Shown here: one piece after another, positions 1-8,685 of the stretch
How the letters are laid out: the number at the start of each line of letters is the position of its first letter
Position numbering within the stretch: the stretch's first letter is position 1
From: Bacteroidales bacterium
Lineage (GTDB): Bacteria; Bacteroidota; Bacteroidia; Bacteroidales; Bacteroidaceae
Direction of reading: 5' to 3'
NCBI GenBank assembly: GCA_004554665.1
Contig: SFKY01000002.1
Span: forward strand, 27,784 to 91,783
Length of the DNA stretch: 64,000 nucleotides
The notes under the pieces: model-generated
The model's database searches: none
What the model saw: the letters and a program-made list of their open reading frames with translations, nothing else
What the model was told of the DNA's origin: nothing
Program-made: the position numbers and the translations under genes

Positions 1-29
1 AGACCATCGTGGCACTCTACTGCAAGTAA
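1..29 (+). CDS. C-terminal end of an unidentified gene (partial)
   Basis: Reading frame 3 is open from the left edge and ends ...IVALYCK at a TAA at 27-29. A GC-rich hairpin suited to termination follows at 65-96. Only nine codons are visible, so identity cannot be judged and the frame could be chance. The hairpin is the main reason for believing that a plus-strand gene ends here. Confidence 0.3.
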
Positions 30-64
30 TACAGGTGTCGCCCTGGGCGACCGACCATCATGAG

Positions 65-99
65 CCGCCCCTCTCTGTACCCACGGAGAGGGGCGGTTT
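65..99 (+). terminator. Intrinsic terminator-like hairpin
   Basis: CCGCCCCTCTC (65-75) pairs perfectly with GAGAGGGGCGG (86-96) and is followed by TTT. This 11-bp stem probably ends transcription of the gene truncated at the left edge and insulates the S41 peptidase gene. The T tract is short. Confidence 0.6.
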
Positions 100-185
100 G
101 CCGTATGGGATGTACTGCGCACAGATGGGGCGATGGTCCCATCTCTTGCCGTTCGTCACAGATTGCGTGCGTCTGTCCCACTTGT

Positions 186-216
186 TTTGTTTGTGTACAG
201 ATTTTTTATACCTTTG
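186..216 (+). promoter_or_regulatory. Bacteroidetes-type promoter for the S41 peptidase gene
   Basis: TTTG at 186-189, a 19-bp spacer and TACCTTTG at 209-216 match the Bacteroidetes primary-sigma consensus (TTTG, 17-23 bp, TAnnTTTG). Transcription should start near 223, giving a leader of about 88 nt that carries the GGACGCACG repeat. Confidence 0.6.
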
Positions 217-236
217 CCACTGTTAAAGCTAAAACG

Positions 237-275
237 GTGTAGGGACGCACGTTCGTTCGTCCGCCTCAAGGTAAA
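237..275. repeat. Dispersed GGACGCACG repeat, copy a
   Basis: GTGTAGGGACGCACGTTCGT (237-256) recurs as its reverse complement at 18441-18470, and a shorter relative lies at 1551-1572. The core is a partial dyad of GGACGCAC with GTGCGTCC. This copy sits in the 5' leader of the S41 peptidase gene. Confidence 0.55.
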
Positions 276-310
276 AATGTAAATAACGACTATTCGATAT
301 TCACGACAAA

Positions 311-1456
311 ATGAAAAAGATGCTGACCACACTGATTGCACTGATGGGCTTCGCGGCCCTGATGGCACAAGACTTGAGCAAAATAAAGGTGCTCAACGAT
401 TCCACTTTCCAAAACAACAAGACCTACCAGCAAGGCAATAAGTACCAGCGCGATGCCATGCTCTTTGTGGATATGCTGGCCGACACTCATCCTTATTATA
501 TCCAGAAGGAGCGTAGGGAAGCACTGCTCGCCGGACAGCAGCGCCTGCTCGCCGACTGTGCGCGCTGCGAAAGCGACTCGGTCTTCGTGCAACTGCTCAT
601 CAGGACCCTCGGTCCGCTGCACGACAAGCATACCGATGTGGTAGAGCCCAGCAAGCTGGCCGCCCAGAAGCGGAAGCAGCAGCGCGATGCCCAAGCGCCA
701 AAAGCGTCGGGAGACGAGGGCATGATGGCTTACAAGGGCGACTTGTTCCATTACACTATCGATGCGGCGCATGCGCTCTGCTACCTGCAGTTCAACCAGT
801 GTATGGATGCGCGCACTGCCCGCAACGAGGCGCTGCCGCGGTGGGACAAGCTGCTGGCCGAGATGTTTGCCAAGCTCAAGGAGCAGGGCATCAAGACCTT
901 GGTGGTCGATGCACAATACAACAATGGCGGGAGCAGCAGGCTCTGCGACGAGCTGATGGCATATCTCTGTCCGCTTGACAAGCTACACAACCTCACCACC
1001 TATCTGCGCTTCTCGCGCCTCATGGCAGCCTACAATCCTCGGGTGGGCGTGGCCAAGCAGGCGTGGGAGGCCAAAGGACATGTCGACGAGCTCTATCGCA
1101 TGCCCGCAGGCAAGCTGCCTGCCAACTTTGTACAGCCCGAAGTGTTTGACGGCAAGGTGATTTTCGTGCAGGGGAAACGCACCTTCAGCAGTGCGGGCAT
1201 CCTTATGACCCTGGCGCGCGACAATCATATCGGTATCATCGTGGGCACCACGTCCACCTATTCGCCCTCGCACTACGGCGAGGTGATGCCCTATCGTCTG
1301 CCCAACACCAACATCCTGGGCAGTATCTGTTCCAAGTACTTTGTCCGTCCCGACCGTGCGCATGCCGAAGACAAGACGCTGGAGCCCGATGTGCCCATAG
1401 ACCTCTCTGACAAGCAGGCCGCATGGGAGCAAATCCTGCGCATCGCGAAGCAATAG
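311..1456 (+). CDS. Secreted S41-family (tail-specific-protease-like) peptidase
   Basis: This 381-residue protein begins with a signal peptide ending near residue 20 (ALMAQ). The C-terminal half has the S41 layout: a strand-turn YNNGG near residues 202-206, then TFSSAG at 291-296, where Ser294 is the likely nucleophile, and a C-terminal VGTTSTYSPSHYGE region. No PDZ domain is evident. It likely acts in the periplasm or at the outer membrane on peptides. It has its own promoter and is separated from the following FecR gene by about 200 bp of repeats, so it is probably not part of the PUL. Family assignment is by motif only, and the substrate is unknown. Confidence 0.75.
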   Translation: MKKMLTTLIALMGFAALMAQDLSKIKVLNDSTFQNNKTYQQGNKYQRDAMLFVDMLADTHPYYIQKERREALLAGQQRLLADCARCESDSVFVQLLIRTLGPLHDKHTDVVEPSKLAAQKRKQQRDAQAPKASGDEGMMAYKGDLFHYTIDAAHALCYLQFNQCMDARTARNEALPRWDKLLAEMFAKLKEQGIKTLVVDAQYNNGGSSRLCDELMAYLCPLDKLHNLTTYLRFSRLMAAYNPRVGVAKQAWEAKGHVDELYRMPAGKLPANFVQPEVFDGKVIFVQGKRTFSSAGILMTLARDNHIGIIVGTTSTYSPSHYGEVMPYRLPNTNILGSICSKYFVRPDRAHAEDKTLEPDVPIDLSDKQAAWEQILRIAKQ

Positions 1457-1494
1457 GACTTTTTTATAATTGGTTTCGCCGAACTTCGTTTCAT

Positions 1495-1540
1495 AATTCA
1501 CCCTTCGCAATTAAGAATTCATAATTGTGAAGGGTGAATT
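1495..1540. repeat. AT-rich inverted repeat of the AATTCATAATTCAC type
   Basis: Arms at 1495-1513 and 1522-1540 are 19 bp each with one mismatch and an 8-nt loop. The left arm is AATTCACCCTTCGCAATTA. Similar AATTCATAATTCAC words occur at 41033-41075. It lies just after the S41 peptidase stop and could help termination, but there is no T tract immediately after it. Confidence 0.5.
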
Positions 1541-1550
1541 CTTAATTGTG

Positions 1551-1572
1551 TTCGTGCGTCCGTTTGGGGTGC
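1551..1572. repeat. Dispersed GGACGCACG repeat, partial copy c
   Basis: TTCGTGCGTCCGTTTGGGGT followed by GC matches the reverse complement of 18433-18454 with about two mismatches. It represents one half of the fuller repeat at 18441-18474. Confidence 0.45.
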
Positions 1573-1593
1573 AAAACAGAAAAATCCATTTCT

Positions 1594-1634
1594 GGGGGTA
1601 GGGTAGTCGGGGGGTATGTGTGTTATATATATAG
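1594..1634 (+). promoter_or_regulatory. G-rich leader and TATATATA element ahead of fecR
   Basis: GGGGGTAGGGTAGTCGGGGG followed by GTATGTGTGTTATATATATAG sits 20-60 bp before the FecR start. No TAnnTTTG box is present. The G-rich run plus TATATA is suggestive of an alternative (ECF-type) promoter controlling the anti-sigma/SusC operon. This is inference from position only. Confidence 0.3.
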
Positions 1635-1653
1635 ACAACAAGGAAAAAACAAG

Positions 1654-2622
1654 ATGACAAAGGAAGCATTCAAACAACTGGCCGAGGCCTATTTTTCGGG
1701 AAAGATAGCCCGTGAGGACGAGCAGCGCCTCATGGACTTCGTCAATCAGAGCGAGGCCAATGAGCAATGCTTCCGCGCGTGGGAGAAGGAATGGTCTCAG
1801 CAAGACCATTTCGATATCCTCACCGAGCGTGCGTGGCGCCAGTTGGCTCTCCGTCTGTTTGGTGAGCCGGCTCGCCAGTATGCTTCCCGTCCGTGGTGGC
1901 ACTATGCAGCGGCCGCTGTAGCAGTGCTGGTGCTCATGGTGGGTACCTCGGTAGGTACATGGCTGCTGTCTACCGGCGGTCCCGAGCAGTTCTATACCCT
2001 CACGGCACCCTTGGGCAGCAAGACCCAGTTGCGACTGCCCGACGGTTCGCAAGTATGGCTCAACGCCGGTTCCACGCTGCGCTATTCTACCAAGTTCAAT
2101 AGCAAGCACCGCAACGTCGAGCTCGAGGGCGAGGGCTACTTCGAGGTGGCCAAATGCGACGGCAAGGAGTTTACGGTGTGCACACCCGGCTACGATGTCG
2201 TGGTAAAGGGAACCCGTTTCAATGTTTCAGCATACAAAGACGACAAATACATTACTACAACCCTAATGCAAGGCTCTGTCCTCATCGACAGAGACGAGGA
2301 CCATCTATTGATGAAACCCGGTGAAATGGTGCGCCTGGATGTGAATTCGGGCGTACTCACCCAATCCCAATTCGACTATGATGCGCATGCCTGGACCCTC
2401 AACATGGCCGAGTATGACGACATCACGCTCAGTCAGTTTGCCAAGGTACTGTCAAGACAGTATGCGGTCCAGGTGCACATCTCCTCTGAGCGTCTGCGCG
2501 ACATGAGGTTCTCCATCTCTCTGCGCAACAAGGAGACCATAGACGATGTGCTCCATGCGCTTCAGCGCTTCACGGACATAAACGTGTGCCGGTCTGGTAA
2601 GGATATCTACATCTCCGAGTAA
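1654..2622 (+). CDS. FecR-family anti-sigma factor
   Basis: The 322-residue protein has a cytoplasmic N-terminal region (MTKEAFKQLAEAYFSG), one membrane helix near residues 80-102 (AAAAVAVLVLMVGTSVGTWL), a periplasmic FecR domain (LGSKTQLRLPDGSQVWLNAG) and a C-terminal DUF4974-like domain ending KDIYISE. The start was placed at 1654 because the upstream in-frame Met at 1546 lies inside repeats. FecR proteins receive a signal from the N-terminal STN domain of a TonB receptor and release an ECF sigma factor. The next gene is such an STN-SusC, supporting a trans-envelope switch. Unusually, no sigma gene precedes it; the S41 peptidase gene does. Confidence 0.9.
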   Translation: MTKEAFKQLAEAYFSGKIAREDEQRLMDFVNQSEANEQCFRAWEKEWSQQDHFDILTERAWRQLALRLFGEPARQYASRPWWHYAAAAVAVLVLMVGTSVGTWLLSTGGPEQFYTLTAPLGSKTQLRLPDGSQVWLNAGSTLRYSTKFNSKHRNVELEGEGYFEVAKCDGKEFTVCTPGYDVVVKGTRFNVSAYKDDKYITTTLMQGSVLIDRDEDHLLMKPGEMVRLDVNSGVLTQSQFDYDAHAWTLNMAEYDDITLSQFAKVLSRQYAVQVHISSERLRDMRFSISLRNKETIDDVLHALQRFTDINVCRSGKDIYISE

Positions 2623-2702
2623 GGAGTGTGGATGCTGCCTGAAATAACACAGCAAGAACGAGACAACCAAACAATAACCTAACTTAAACAAAAAAAGTAA
2701 CA

Positions 2703-5700
2703 ATGATGAACAAGAAGCAAAGCAACTTGTTAAGGTTCTGCCTGCTCTTGGCACTCCTTTTCGGGGCGTTGGGACTTAGTGCCCAGACCGTTACCAAGTC
2801 GTTTAGTAACGAAAGCCTGAAGAATGTGCTGAAAGAGGTGGAACGACAGACCAAGATGTCTGTCATCTACAAGGTGGACGAGATTGACGGAAACCGCAAG
2901 GTGTCTGCCACATTCCGCAACACGCCCGTCCGCAAGGTTCTGAACAAGGTATTAGGCGACCAGCTCAGCTATGAGATTAACAACCGCCTCATTACCATCC
3001 ACAAGCGTGGCAGCAAGCCCGATGCCACCAAACAAACTTCAAAGCCGGTCAAGACCGTGCAGGGACAAGTGCTCGATGAGCAGGGACAGCCCATCATCGG
3101 TGCCACGGTCAGGATCAAGGGTACCACAGAGGCCACGGTGACCGATGTAGACGGCCACTTCGCCATCTCCGCCCCCACGGGCAGCCGTATCGAGGTCTCC
3201 TATCTCGGCTATACATCCCAAGAGGTGTCTGCCGACCGCGACAATGTCAAGCTGAGCATGACACCCGATGAGCAAGCGCTGAAGGAGGTGGTGGTGACCG
3301 CACTCGGCATCAAGAAAGAGGCCAAGGCACTTACCTACAATGTGCAGCAACTGAGCAGCTCGGAGATAACCGGTGTGAAAGACGCCAACTTCATGAATGC
3401 GCTCGCAGGCAAGGTGGCCGGTGTGGAGATCAATGCCAGCTCGGCCGGCATCGGTGGAGGCGTGAAGGTAGTGATGCGTGGCAACAAGTCGATCAATGGC
3501 AACAACAACGCACTCTACGTCATCGACGGCATTCCCATGCCCTCTCTGCAGGCCAACCAGCCTACCGACGCTTACCACGGCGATGCCCAGACGGGCGATG
3601 CAGCCTCGATGGTCAATCCCGACGATGTGGAGAGCATCTCAATCCTCAGTGGTGCCGCCGCCTCTGCCCTCTATGGCAGCGACGCAGCCAATGGCGTGGT
3701 GATGATTACCACCAAGAAGGGTAAGGTAGGCAAGGTGCATCTGAGCTATTCTAACAATACCTCTTTCTTCTCGCCGTTTGTGACACCCGAGTTCCAAAAC
3801 ACCTACGGGCAGACCAGCACGGGTGCATTCTCCAGCTGGGGCAGCAAGCTCGCCACACCCTCTTCCTACGATCCGCTCGACTTCTACCAGACGGGTTACA
3901 ACGTGGGCAACTCGCTCACCTTCTCCGTCGGTTCGGAGCACAGCCAGACCTTTGCTTCCATCGCCACGACCAATGCCGAGGGCATCGTGCAGAACAATAC
4001 GCTTGCACGCTACAACCTCACCCTCCGCAACACCACCGACTTCTGTCACGACAAGCTGCACATGGACCTGAGCGCCATGTACATGAGGGTGAAGGAGCAG
4101 AACATGATCTCGCAGGGTCTCTACTTCAACCCCATCGTGCCCATCTACCTCTTCCCCGCCGGCGACGATATCCGCAAGTACATGCCCTATGAGCAGTATG
4201 ACCCGGAGCGCAATTTCAAGGTGCAGTACTGGCCCTTTGGCAACCAAGGACTGTCGATGATGAATCCCTACTGGGAAATCAACCGCGACAACGTCATCAA
4301 CCACAAAGACCGCTTCATCCTCAGCGGCGGCCTCACATGGGACATCGCCGACGGCATCCGCCTCTCCGGCCGTGCCAAGATAGACAAGACATCGGGTCTG
4401 TACGAGAAGAAGTATCATGCCTCTACCGACCCCCTCTTCGCCGGCGAGTACGGTGCTTACTTCCGTACCGACGACGACACACGCCAGCTCTACGGCGATG
4501 CCATCCTCAACATCGACAAGTATATCGGCGACTTCTCCCTTACAGCCAACCTGGGTACCAGTATCAAGGATGTGGAAGCCGGAAACTCGTATGTAGGAGG
4601 ATTCCTGAACACTGTGGCCAACTGCTTCACGCTCAACAATGTCAACCGTAGCACCGCCCACATGGACCAAGACCCCGAGCTCAACTACCATCATCAGGTG
4701 CAGAGCGTGTTTGGCACCGCACAGGTGGGCTATAAGAGCAGGGTATATCTGGATTTGACGGCCCGCAACGACTGGGATTCGTTCCTTGGCAACACCGAGT
4801 ACAAGAACAAGGGATTCTTCTACCCCTCTGTGGGACTGAGCGCTATCCTCACCGAGATGGTGCCGGGATTGAAAAACAGCGTGCTGTCGTTCCTCAAGGT
4901 TCGTGGCAGCTACAGCGAGGTGGGCAACGTGCCCGAGAAGCACTATGCCCTGCTCCGCTACTCGTTTACCAATGCCTCACCGTCTACCACCTCTTACTAT
5001 CCCAACACCCATCTGAAGCCCGAGCGCACCAAGGCATGGGAACTGGGTCTGCAGGCCAATCTCTGGCAAGACAAGATAGCCCTCAATGTGAGCCTGTACA
5101 GCACACGCACCTTCGACCAGTTCTTCCTCCCCGAGCTCTCTTCAGCATCAGGATATTCGGCATTGCCCATCAATGGCGGCCGTATCGACAACCGTGGTAT
5201 CGAGACCTCGCTCACGCTCAACCAGCCGTTGGGACCTGTACAGTGGTCATCCACATTCACTTACACCCTCAACCGCAACAAGATCAGGCAGCTGCTGGCG
5301 CCTACACAGCTCACACTCACCAATGGCAACACCATTACCGTGGCCCAACAAGAGATGGATATGATGCATTTCGGTCCCGTAAAGGTACGCCTCACCGAGG
5401 GCGGCTCGATGGGTGACCTGTATGTCACTGTCCCCAAGATGGACGAGCACGGTTTCTTGGTAGTGGATTATACGTCGAAAAACATTGCCGGACTGGACGA
5501 GGGCAAGTATGTCTATGCCGGCAACGTGAACCCGAAGTACACGATGGGCTGGCGCAACAGCTTCTCATGGAGGGGATTGAGCCTCGGCTTCCTCGTCAAT
5601 GCCCGCGTAGGCGGACGGGTAAGCAGCATCACGCAGGGATACATGGACTACTTCGGTGCCTCCAAGACCACAGCCGATGCCCGCGATGCCGGCGGTGCGC

Positions 5701-6020
5701 TGGTCAATGGTTACCGCATCCCGGCCCAGGACTACTATGCCAAGGTAGGACCCAGCATCGGTGCTTACTACATATACAGTGCCACCAACGTGCGTCTGGC
5801 AGAACTCACCCTCGGATACGACCTTCCCATCCACCAGTGGGTGCCTTGGATTCAGGGAATGCACCTCGCCTTTACCGGACGCAACCTGCTGATGTTCTAT
5901 TGCAAGGCCCCCTTCGATCCAGAACTCACCGCCAGCACCGGAACCTACTTTACCGGTATCGACAACTTCATGATGCCGAGCCTCAGAAACCTTGGATTCT
6001 CTGTTAAAGTCGACTTCTAA
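2703..6020 (+). CDS. SusC/RagA TonB-dependent receptor with STN signalling domain
   Basis: The 1105-residue outer-membrane importer has a signal peptide (about 1-28), an STN domain (about 30-102, SLKNVLKEVERQTKMSVIY), a carboxypeptidase-regulatory-like domain (about 117-200, GQVLDEQGQPIIGATV), the SusC signature ALKEVVVTALG, a plug (about 215-340) and a long beta-barrel ending in an aromatic residue (SVKVDF). The STN domain means that import is coupled to gene control through the adjacent FecR protein. With the SusD encoded next it should form the pedal-bin uptake complex for oligosaccharides released at the surface. Substrate inference (host N-glycans) rests on the downstream GH18 gene. Confidence 0.95.
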   Translation: MMNKKQSNLLRFCLLLALLFGALGLSAQTVTKSFSNESLKNVLKEVERQTKMSVIYKVDEIDGNRKVSATFRNTPVRKVLNKVLGDQLSYEINNRLITIHKRGSKPDATKQTSKPVKTVQGQVLDEQGQPIIGATVRIKGTTEATVTDVDGHFAISAPTGSRIEVSYLGYTSQEVSADRDNVKLSMTPDEQALKEVVVTALGIKKEAKALTYNVQQLSSSEITGVKDANFMNALAGKVAGVEINASSAGIGGGVKVVMRGNKSINGNNNALYVIDGIPMPSLQANQPTDAYHGDAQTGDAASMVNPDDVESISILSGAAASALYGSDAANGVVMITTKKGKVGKVHLSYSNNTSFFSPFVTPEFQNTYGQTSTGAFSSWGSKLATPSSYDPLDFYQTGYNVGNSLTFSVGSEHSQTFASIATTNAEGIVQNNTLARYNLTLRNTTDFCHDKLHMDLSAMYMRVKEQNMISQGLYFNPIVPIYLFPAGDDIRKYMPYEQYDPERNFKVQYWPFGNQGLSMMNPYWEINRDNVINHKDRFILSGGLTWDIADGIRLSGRAKIDKTSGLYEKKYHASTDPLFAGEYGAYFRTDDDTRQLYGDAILNIDKYIGDFSLTANLGTSIKDVEAGNSYVGGFLNTVANCFTLNNVNRSTAHMDQDPELNYHHQVQSVFGTAQVGYKSRVYLDLTARNDWDSFLGNTEYKNKGFFYPSVGLSAILTEMVPGLKNSVLSFLKVRGSYSEVGNVPEKHYALLRYSFTNASPSTTSYYPNTHLKPERTKAWELGLQANLWQDKIALNVSLYSTRTFDQFFLPELSSASGYSALPINGGRIDNRGIETSLTLNQPLGPVQWSSTFTYTLNRNKIRQLLAPTQLTLTNGNTITVAQQEMDMMHFGPVKVRLTEGGSMGDLYVTVPKMDEHGFLVVDYTSKNIAGLDEGKYVYAGNVNPKYTMGWRNSFSWRGLSLGFLVNARVGGRVSSITQGYMDYFGASKTTADARDAGGALVNGYRIPAQDYYAKVGPSIGAYYIYSATNVRLAELTLGYDLPIHQWVPWIQGMHLAFTGRNLLMFYCKAPFDPELTASTGTYFTGIDNFMMPSLRNLGFSVKVDF

Positions 6021-6034
6021 TGATACAGATAAAT

Positions 6035-7627
6035 ATGAAACTCAACAAATATATTACCGGCGGTATCGCCATGATGGCAGCCGCTATGCTCATCACCTCC
6101 TGCACGGGCGAGTTTGACAAGTGGAACACAGACCACAACTCGGCCACAGAAGAGGATATGACGCACGATAACCTGAATACCGGCGCATTCTTTGCCCAGA
6201 TGGAGCACAATATCTTCATCGTAGGGTTAGACAAGGGAGGCGCATTCCAGATAGAAGACATGCTGACGGGCGGTCTCTTCTCCGGCTATTTCTCCAATAT
6301 CAAGGCATCCTACGATGTGGGCGCACTCCACAATGCACACTATCTCTTGCCCGATAAGTGGGTCAACCAGCCTTTTGGTGACACGTACACCAACCTGATG
6401 CAGCCTTGGCTGTCGCTCAAGATCAACGCCGAGAAAGCGGAGACTCCCTCGGTGACCGCATTGGCCAACGTGGTCAAAGTGCTCGGCATGAGCCGTCTCA
6501 CCGATATGTACGGCCCCATTCCCTATACACGTTTCGGAACAGGCATCAACATCGCCTACGATGCACAGGAAGAGGTCTACAAGGCTTTCTTTACCGAGCT
6601 CGACGATGCTATCAGCGTGCTTACCGAGTATTACACAGCCTCTCCATCGTCCAAGTTGCTGGCCAATTTCGACTACGTGTTTGGCGGCGACGTGGAGAGT
6701 TGGATTCGGTTTGCCAACACGTTGCGCCTTCGTCTGGCCCTGCGCGTGGTCTATGCCGATGCAGCGCTGGCCCGTACCGAGGCACAGAAATCGTTCGACA
6801 GTACCATCGGTTTCTTGGAGAAGGCGGCTATCCACAGCAACGGCTCCAAATACTCCTACCTGAATCCTTTCTGGGAGGTGACACAGAGCTGGGGGGATAT
6901 GCGTATGGGAGCTACCATCGACAGTTACCTCAACGGTTACAGCGACCCGCGTGCCAAAGCCTTCTTTGCCGAGGCTGTCAGCGGCGGAGGCATACACGGT
7001 GTGTACCCCGGACTGCGCATCAACAACCAGAGTGCATACACCAACAGCACCTCTGCCATGAACGTAGCGAGCAACAGTCCCATGCAGTGGATGTCGGGTG
7101 CCGAGAGCTTCTTCCTCCGTGCCGAGGCCAAGTTGCGCTGGGATATGGGCAAAGGCACCGTCCAGAGTCTCTACGAGAGTGGCATCAAGGCATCGTTTGC
7201 CGAGGAAGGCGTGTCGGGAGCCGACAGTTATATCGCCGACAGCCAGCGCGTACCGGCTGAATTCAAGGACAACAGTGGCAATCGGCGCGATGCAGCGGCC
7301 GTGAGCACCATCACGGTGGCTTGGGATGAGGCTGCGGCGTTTGAGGAGAAGCTGGAGCGCATCATCACTCAGAAGTATCTGGCCATCTTCCCCGACGGAC
7401 AGGAGGCCTGGAGCGAGTATCGGCGCACCGGATATCCCAAACAGTTTGCCATAGACTACAATGCCAGCAGCGGTGTGGTAAGTTCAGACCCCGGCATCCG
7501 TCGTCTGCGCTTCCCTGCCAACGAGTATTCTAACAATGCCGACAACGTACGTGCGGCCGTAACCCTGCTGGGTGGAGCCGACAACGGCGACACCAAGCTC
7601 TGGTGGGACAAGAATCCAAGACACTAA
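6035..7627 (+). CDS. SusD/RagB-family nutrient-binding lipoprotein
   Basis: The protein has 530 residues with lipobox MLITSC (Cys23 when started at 6035; an in-frame Met five codons upstream overlaps the susC stop). The sequence FDKWNTDHNSATEEDM and the overall spacing resemble the SusD-like_2 group. It contains the helical TPR-like repeats expected of SusD and a C-terminal region ending NPRH. It should cap the SusC barrel and bind the glycan. The short gap to susC and to the GH18 gene 22 bp downstream indicates one operon. Confidence 0.9.
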   Translation: MKLNKYITGGIAMMAAAMLITSCTGEFDKWNTDHNSATEEDMTHDNLNTGAFFAQMEHNIFIVGLDKGGAFQIEDMLTGGLFSGYFSNIKASYDVGALHNAHYLLPDKWVNQPFGDTYTNLMQPWLSLKINAEKAETPSVTALANVVKVLGMSRLTDMYGPIPYTRFGTGINIAYDAQEEVYKAFFTELDDAISVLTEYYTASPSSKLLANFDYVFGGDVESWIRFANTLRLRLALRVVYADAALARTEAQKSFDSTIGFLEKAAIHSNGSKYSYLNPFWEVTQSWGDMRMGATIDSYLNGYSDPRAKAFFAEAVSGGGIHGVYPGLRINNQSAYTNSTSAMNVASNSPMQWMSGAESFFLRAEAKLRWDMGKGTVQSLYESGIKASFAEEGVSGADSYIADSQRVPAEFKDNSGNRRDAAAVSTITVAWDEAAAFEEKLERIITQKYLAIFPDGQEAWSEYRRTGYPKQFAIDYNASSGVVSSDPGIRRLRFPANEYSNNADNVRAAVTLLGGADNGDTKLWWDKNPRH

Positions 7628-7648
7628 CCCTGTAAATCGATCAAAAGT

Positions 7649-8641
7649 ATGAAACTTTTCAGCTATATATTGATATTTCTCGTAGTCGGAAACCTGTTTG
7701 CCGCGTGCGACACCGACATCGAAAACGAGGCCATCGTAGACCCTTACACCTACAGTCCGCAGTATTACCAGAACCTGCGCGACTATAAGGCCAGCAACCA
7801 CTGTATCGCCTGGGGATGGTTCTCGGACTATACACAGCAGTATTCGCCTGCTACCCGCTTCCTCGGCTTGCCCGACTCGCTCGACATCTGCTCCCTATGG
7901 GGCGGTATCCCCTCCGACGACTCCACCCATGTAGATACCCACTATCTGCCCGAGGTGTATAAGGAGATGAAGTTTGTACAGGAGGTGAAAGGCACCAAGA
8001 TGGTTGTGCCCACCATCATCCGCATCCGCACCCGCCCCGAGTTCTATCAGGACATCTGGGTGGCACAGAATGACCCCGAGGGAGCCATGATGGCATACGC
8101 CAAAGACCTGCTGCGCCCCATCTTTGAGAATGGATTGGACGGCATCGACATGGACTATGAACCGGAGGGCGACCCCCTCTCGGGCAGCAATCTCGACTTC
8201 TTCGTGGCTTATGTCGGAAAGTTTGTCGGTCCGATGGCCAGCAGTGACAACGAACTGGTCTACGATGACGGCTTCACCATCAAGGGTGACCCCACCAAAC
8301 TGCTCTGCATCGACTACTTTGGCTCCACTCCCGGTCCCGCGACCAATCCTTACACCAACTGGTATGTGAACCAGACTTACGGTGGGTCGCCCGGACGTCT
8401 TCCCTTCAGCGGTTGTCCTACGGAGAAGGTGGTATATACCGAGAATGTGGGCGACAACTGGAAGGCCGCCGAGTGTGGCAAGCTGCTCACCTACGCACGC
8501 TACCAGCCAGCGACAGGCCGCAAGGGCGGATTTGGAGCATTCTTCATGCACCGCGACTATATCAACACCGGCTACGGATGCAACAACTATGCCAACATGC
8601 GTCATGGCATACAGATTCAGAATCCGGCCATCTTCGAATAA
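7649..8641 (+). CDS. GH18 endo-beta-N-acetylglucosaminidase-like lipoprotein
   Basis: The 330-residue protein has a lipobox (LFAAC, Cys20) and the GH18 signature DGIDMDYE at residues 164-171. This gives the DxxDxDxE motif with Glu171 as the acid/base and Asp169 as the assisting residue. GH18 lipoproteins in SusC/SusD loci of Bacteroides (for example BT_3987) cleave the chitobiose core of N-glycans at the cell surface. A chitinase role cannot be excluded. Here the catalytic domain stands alone, without an N-terminal DUF1735 module, while two DUF1735 proteins follow as separate genes. No alpha-mannosidase gene is in the window, so further trimming must be encoded elsewhere. Confidence 0.82.
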   Translation: MKLFSYILIFLVVGNLFAACDTDIENEAIVDPYTYSPQYYQNLRDYKASNHCIAWGWFSDYTQQYSPATRFLGLPDSLDICSLWGGIPSDDSTHVDTHYLPEVYKEMKFVQEVKGTKMVVPTIIRIRTRPEFYQDIWVAQNDPEGAMMAYAKDLLRPIFENGLDGIDMDYEPEGDPLSGSNLDFFVAYVGKFVGPMASSDNELVYDDGFTIKGDPTKLLCIDYFGSTPGPATNPYTNWYVNQTYGGSPGRLPFSGCPTEKVVYTENVGDNWKAAECGKLLTYARYQPATGRKGGFGAFFMHRDYINTGYGCNNYANMRHGIQIQNPAIFE

Positions 8642-8685
8642 ACAGGAGAGTGAGAACCAACATTAACTAAAGACAACCAACCATT

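Noticed and set aside
3639..4943. Minus-strand open frame of about 430 codons inside the first susC
   Set aside because: It is a shadow frame with low-complexity Val/Gly/His composition; the SusC barrel on the plus strand explains the sequence.
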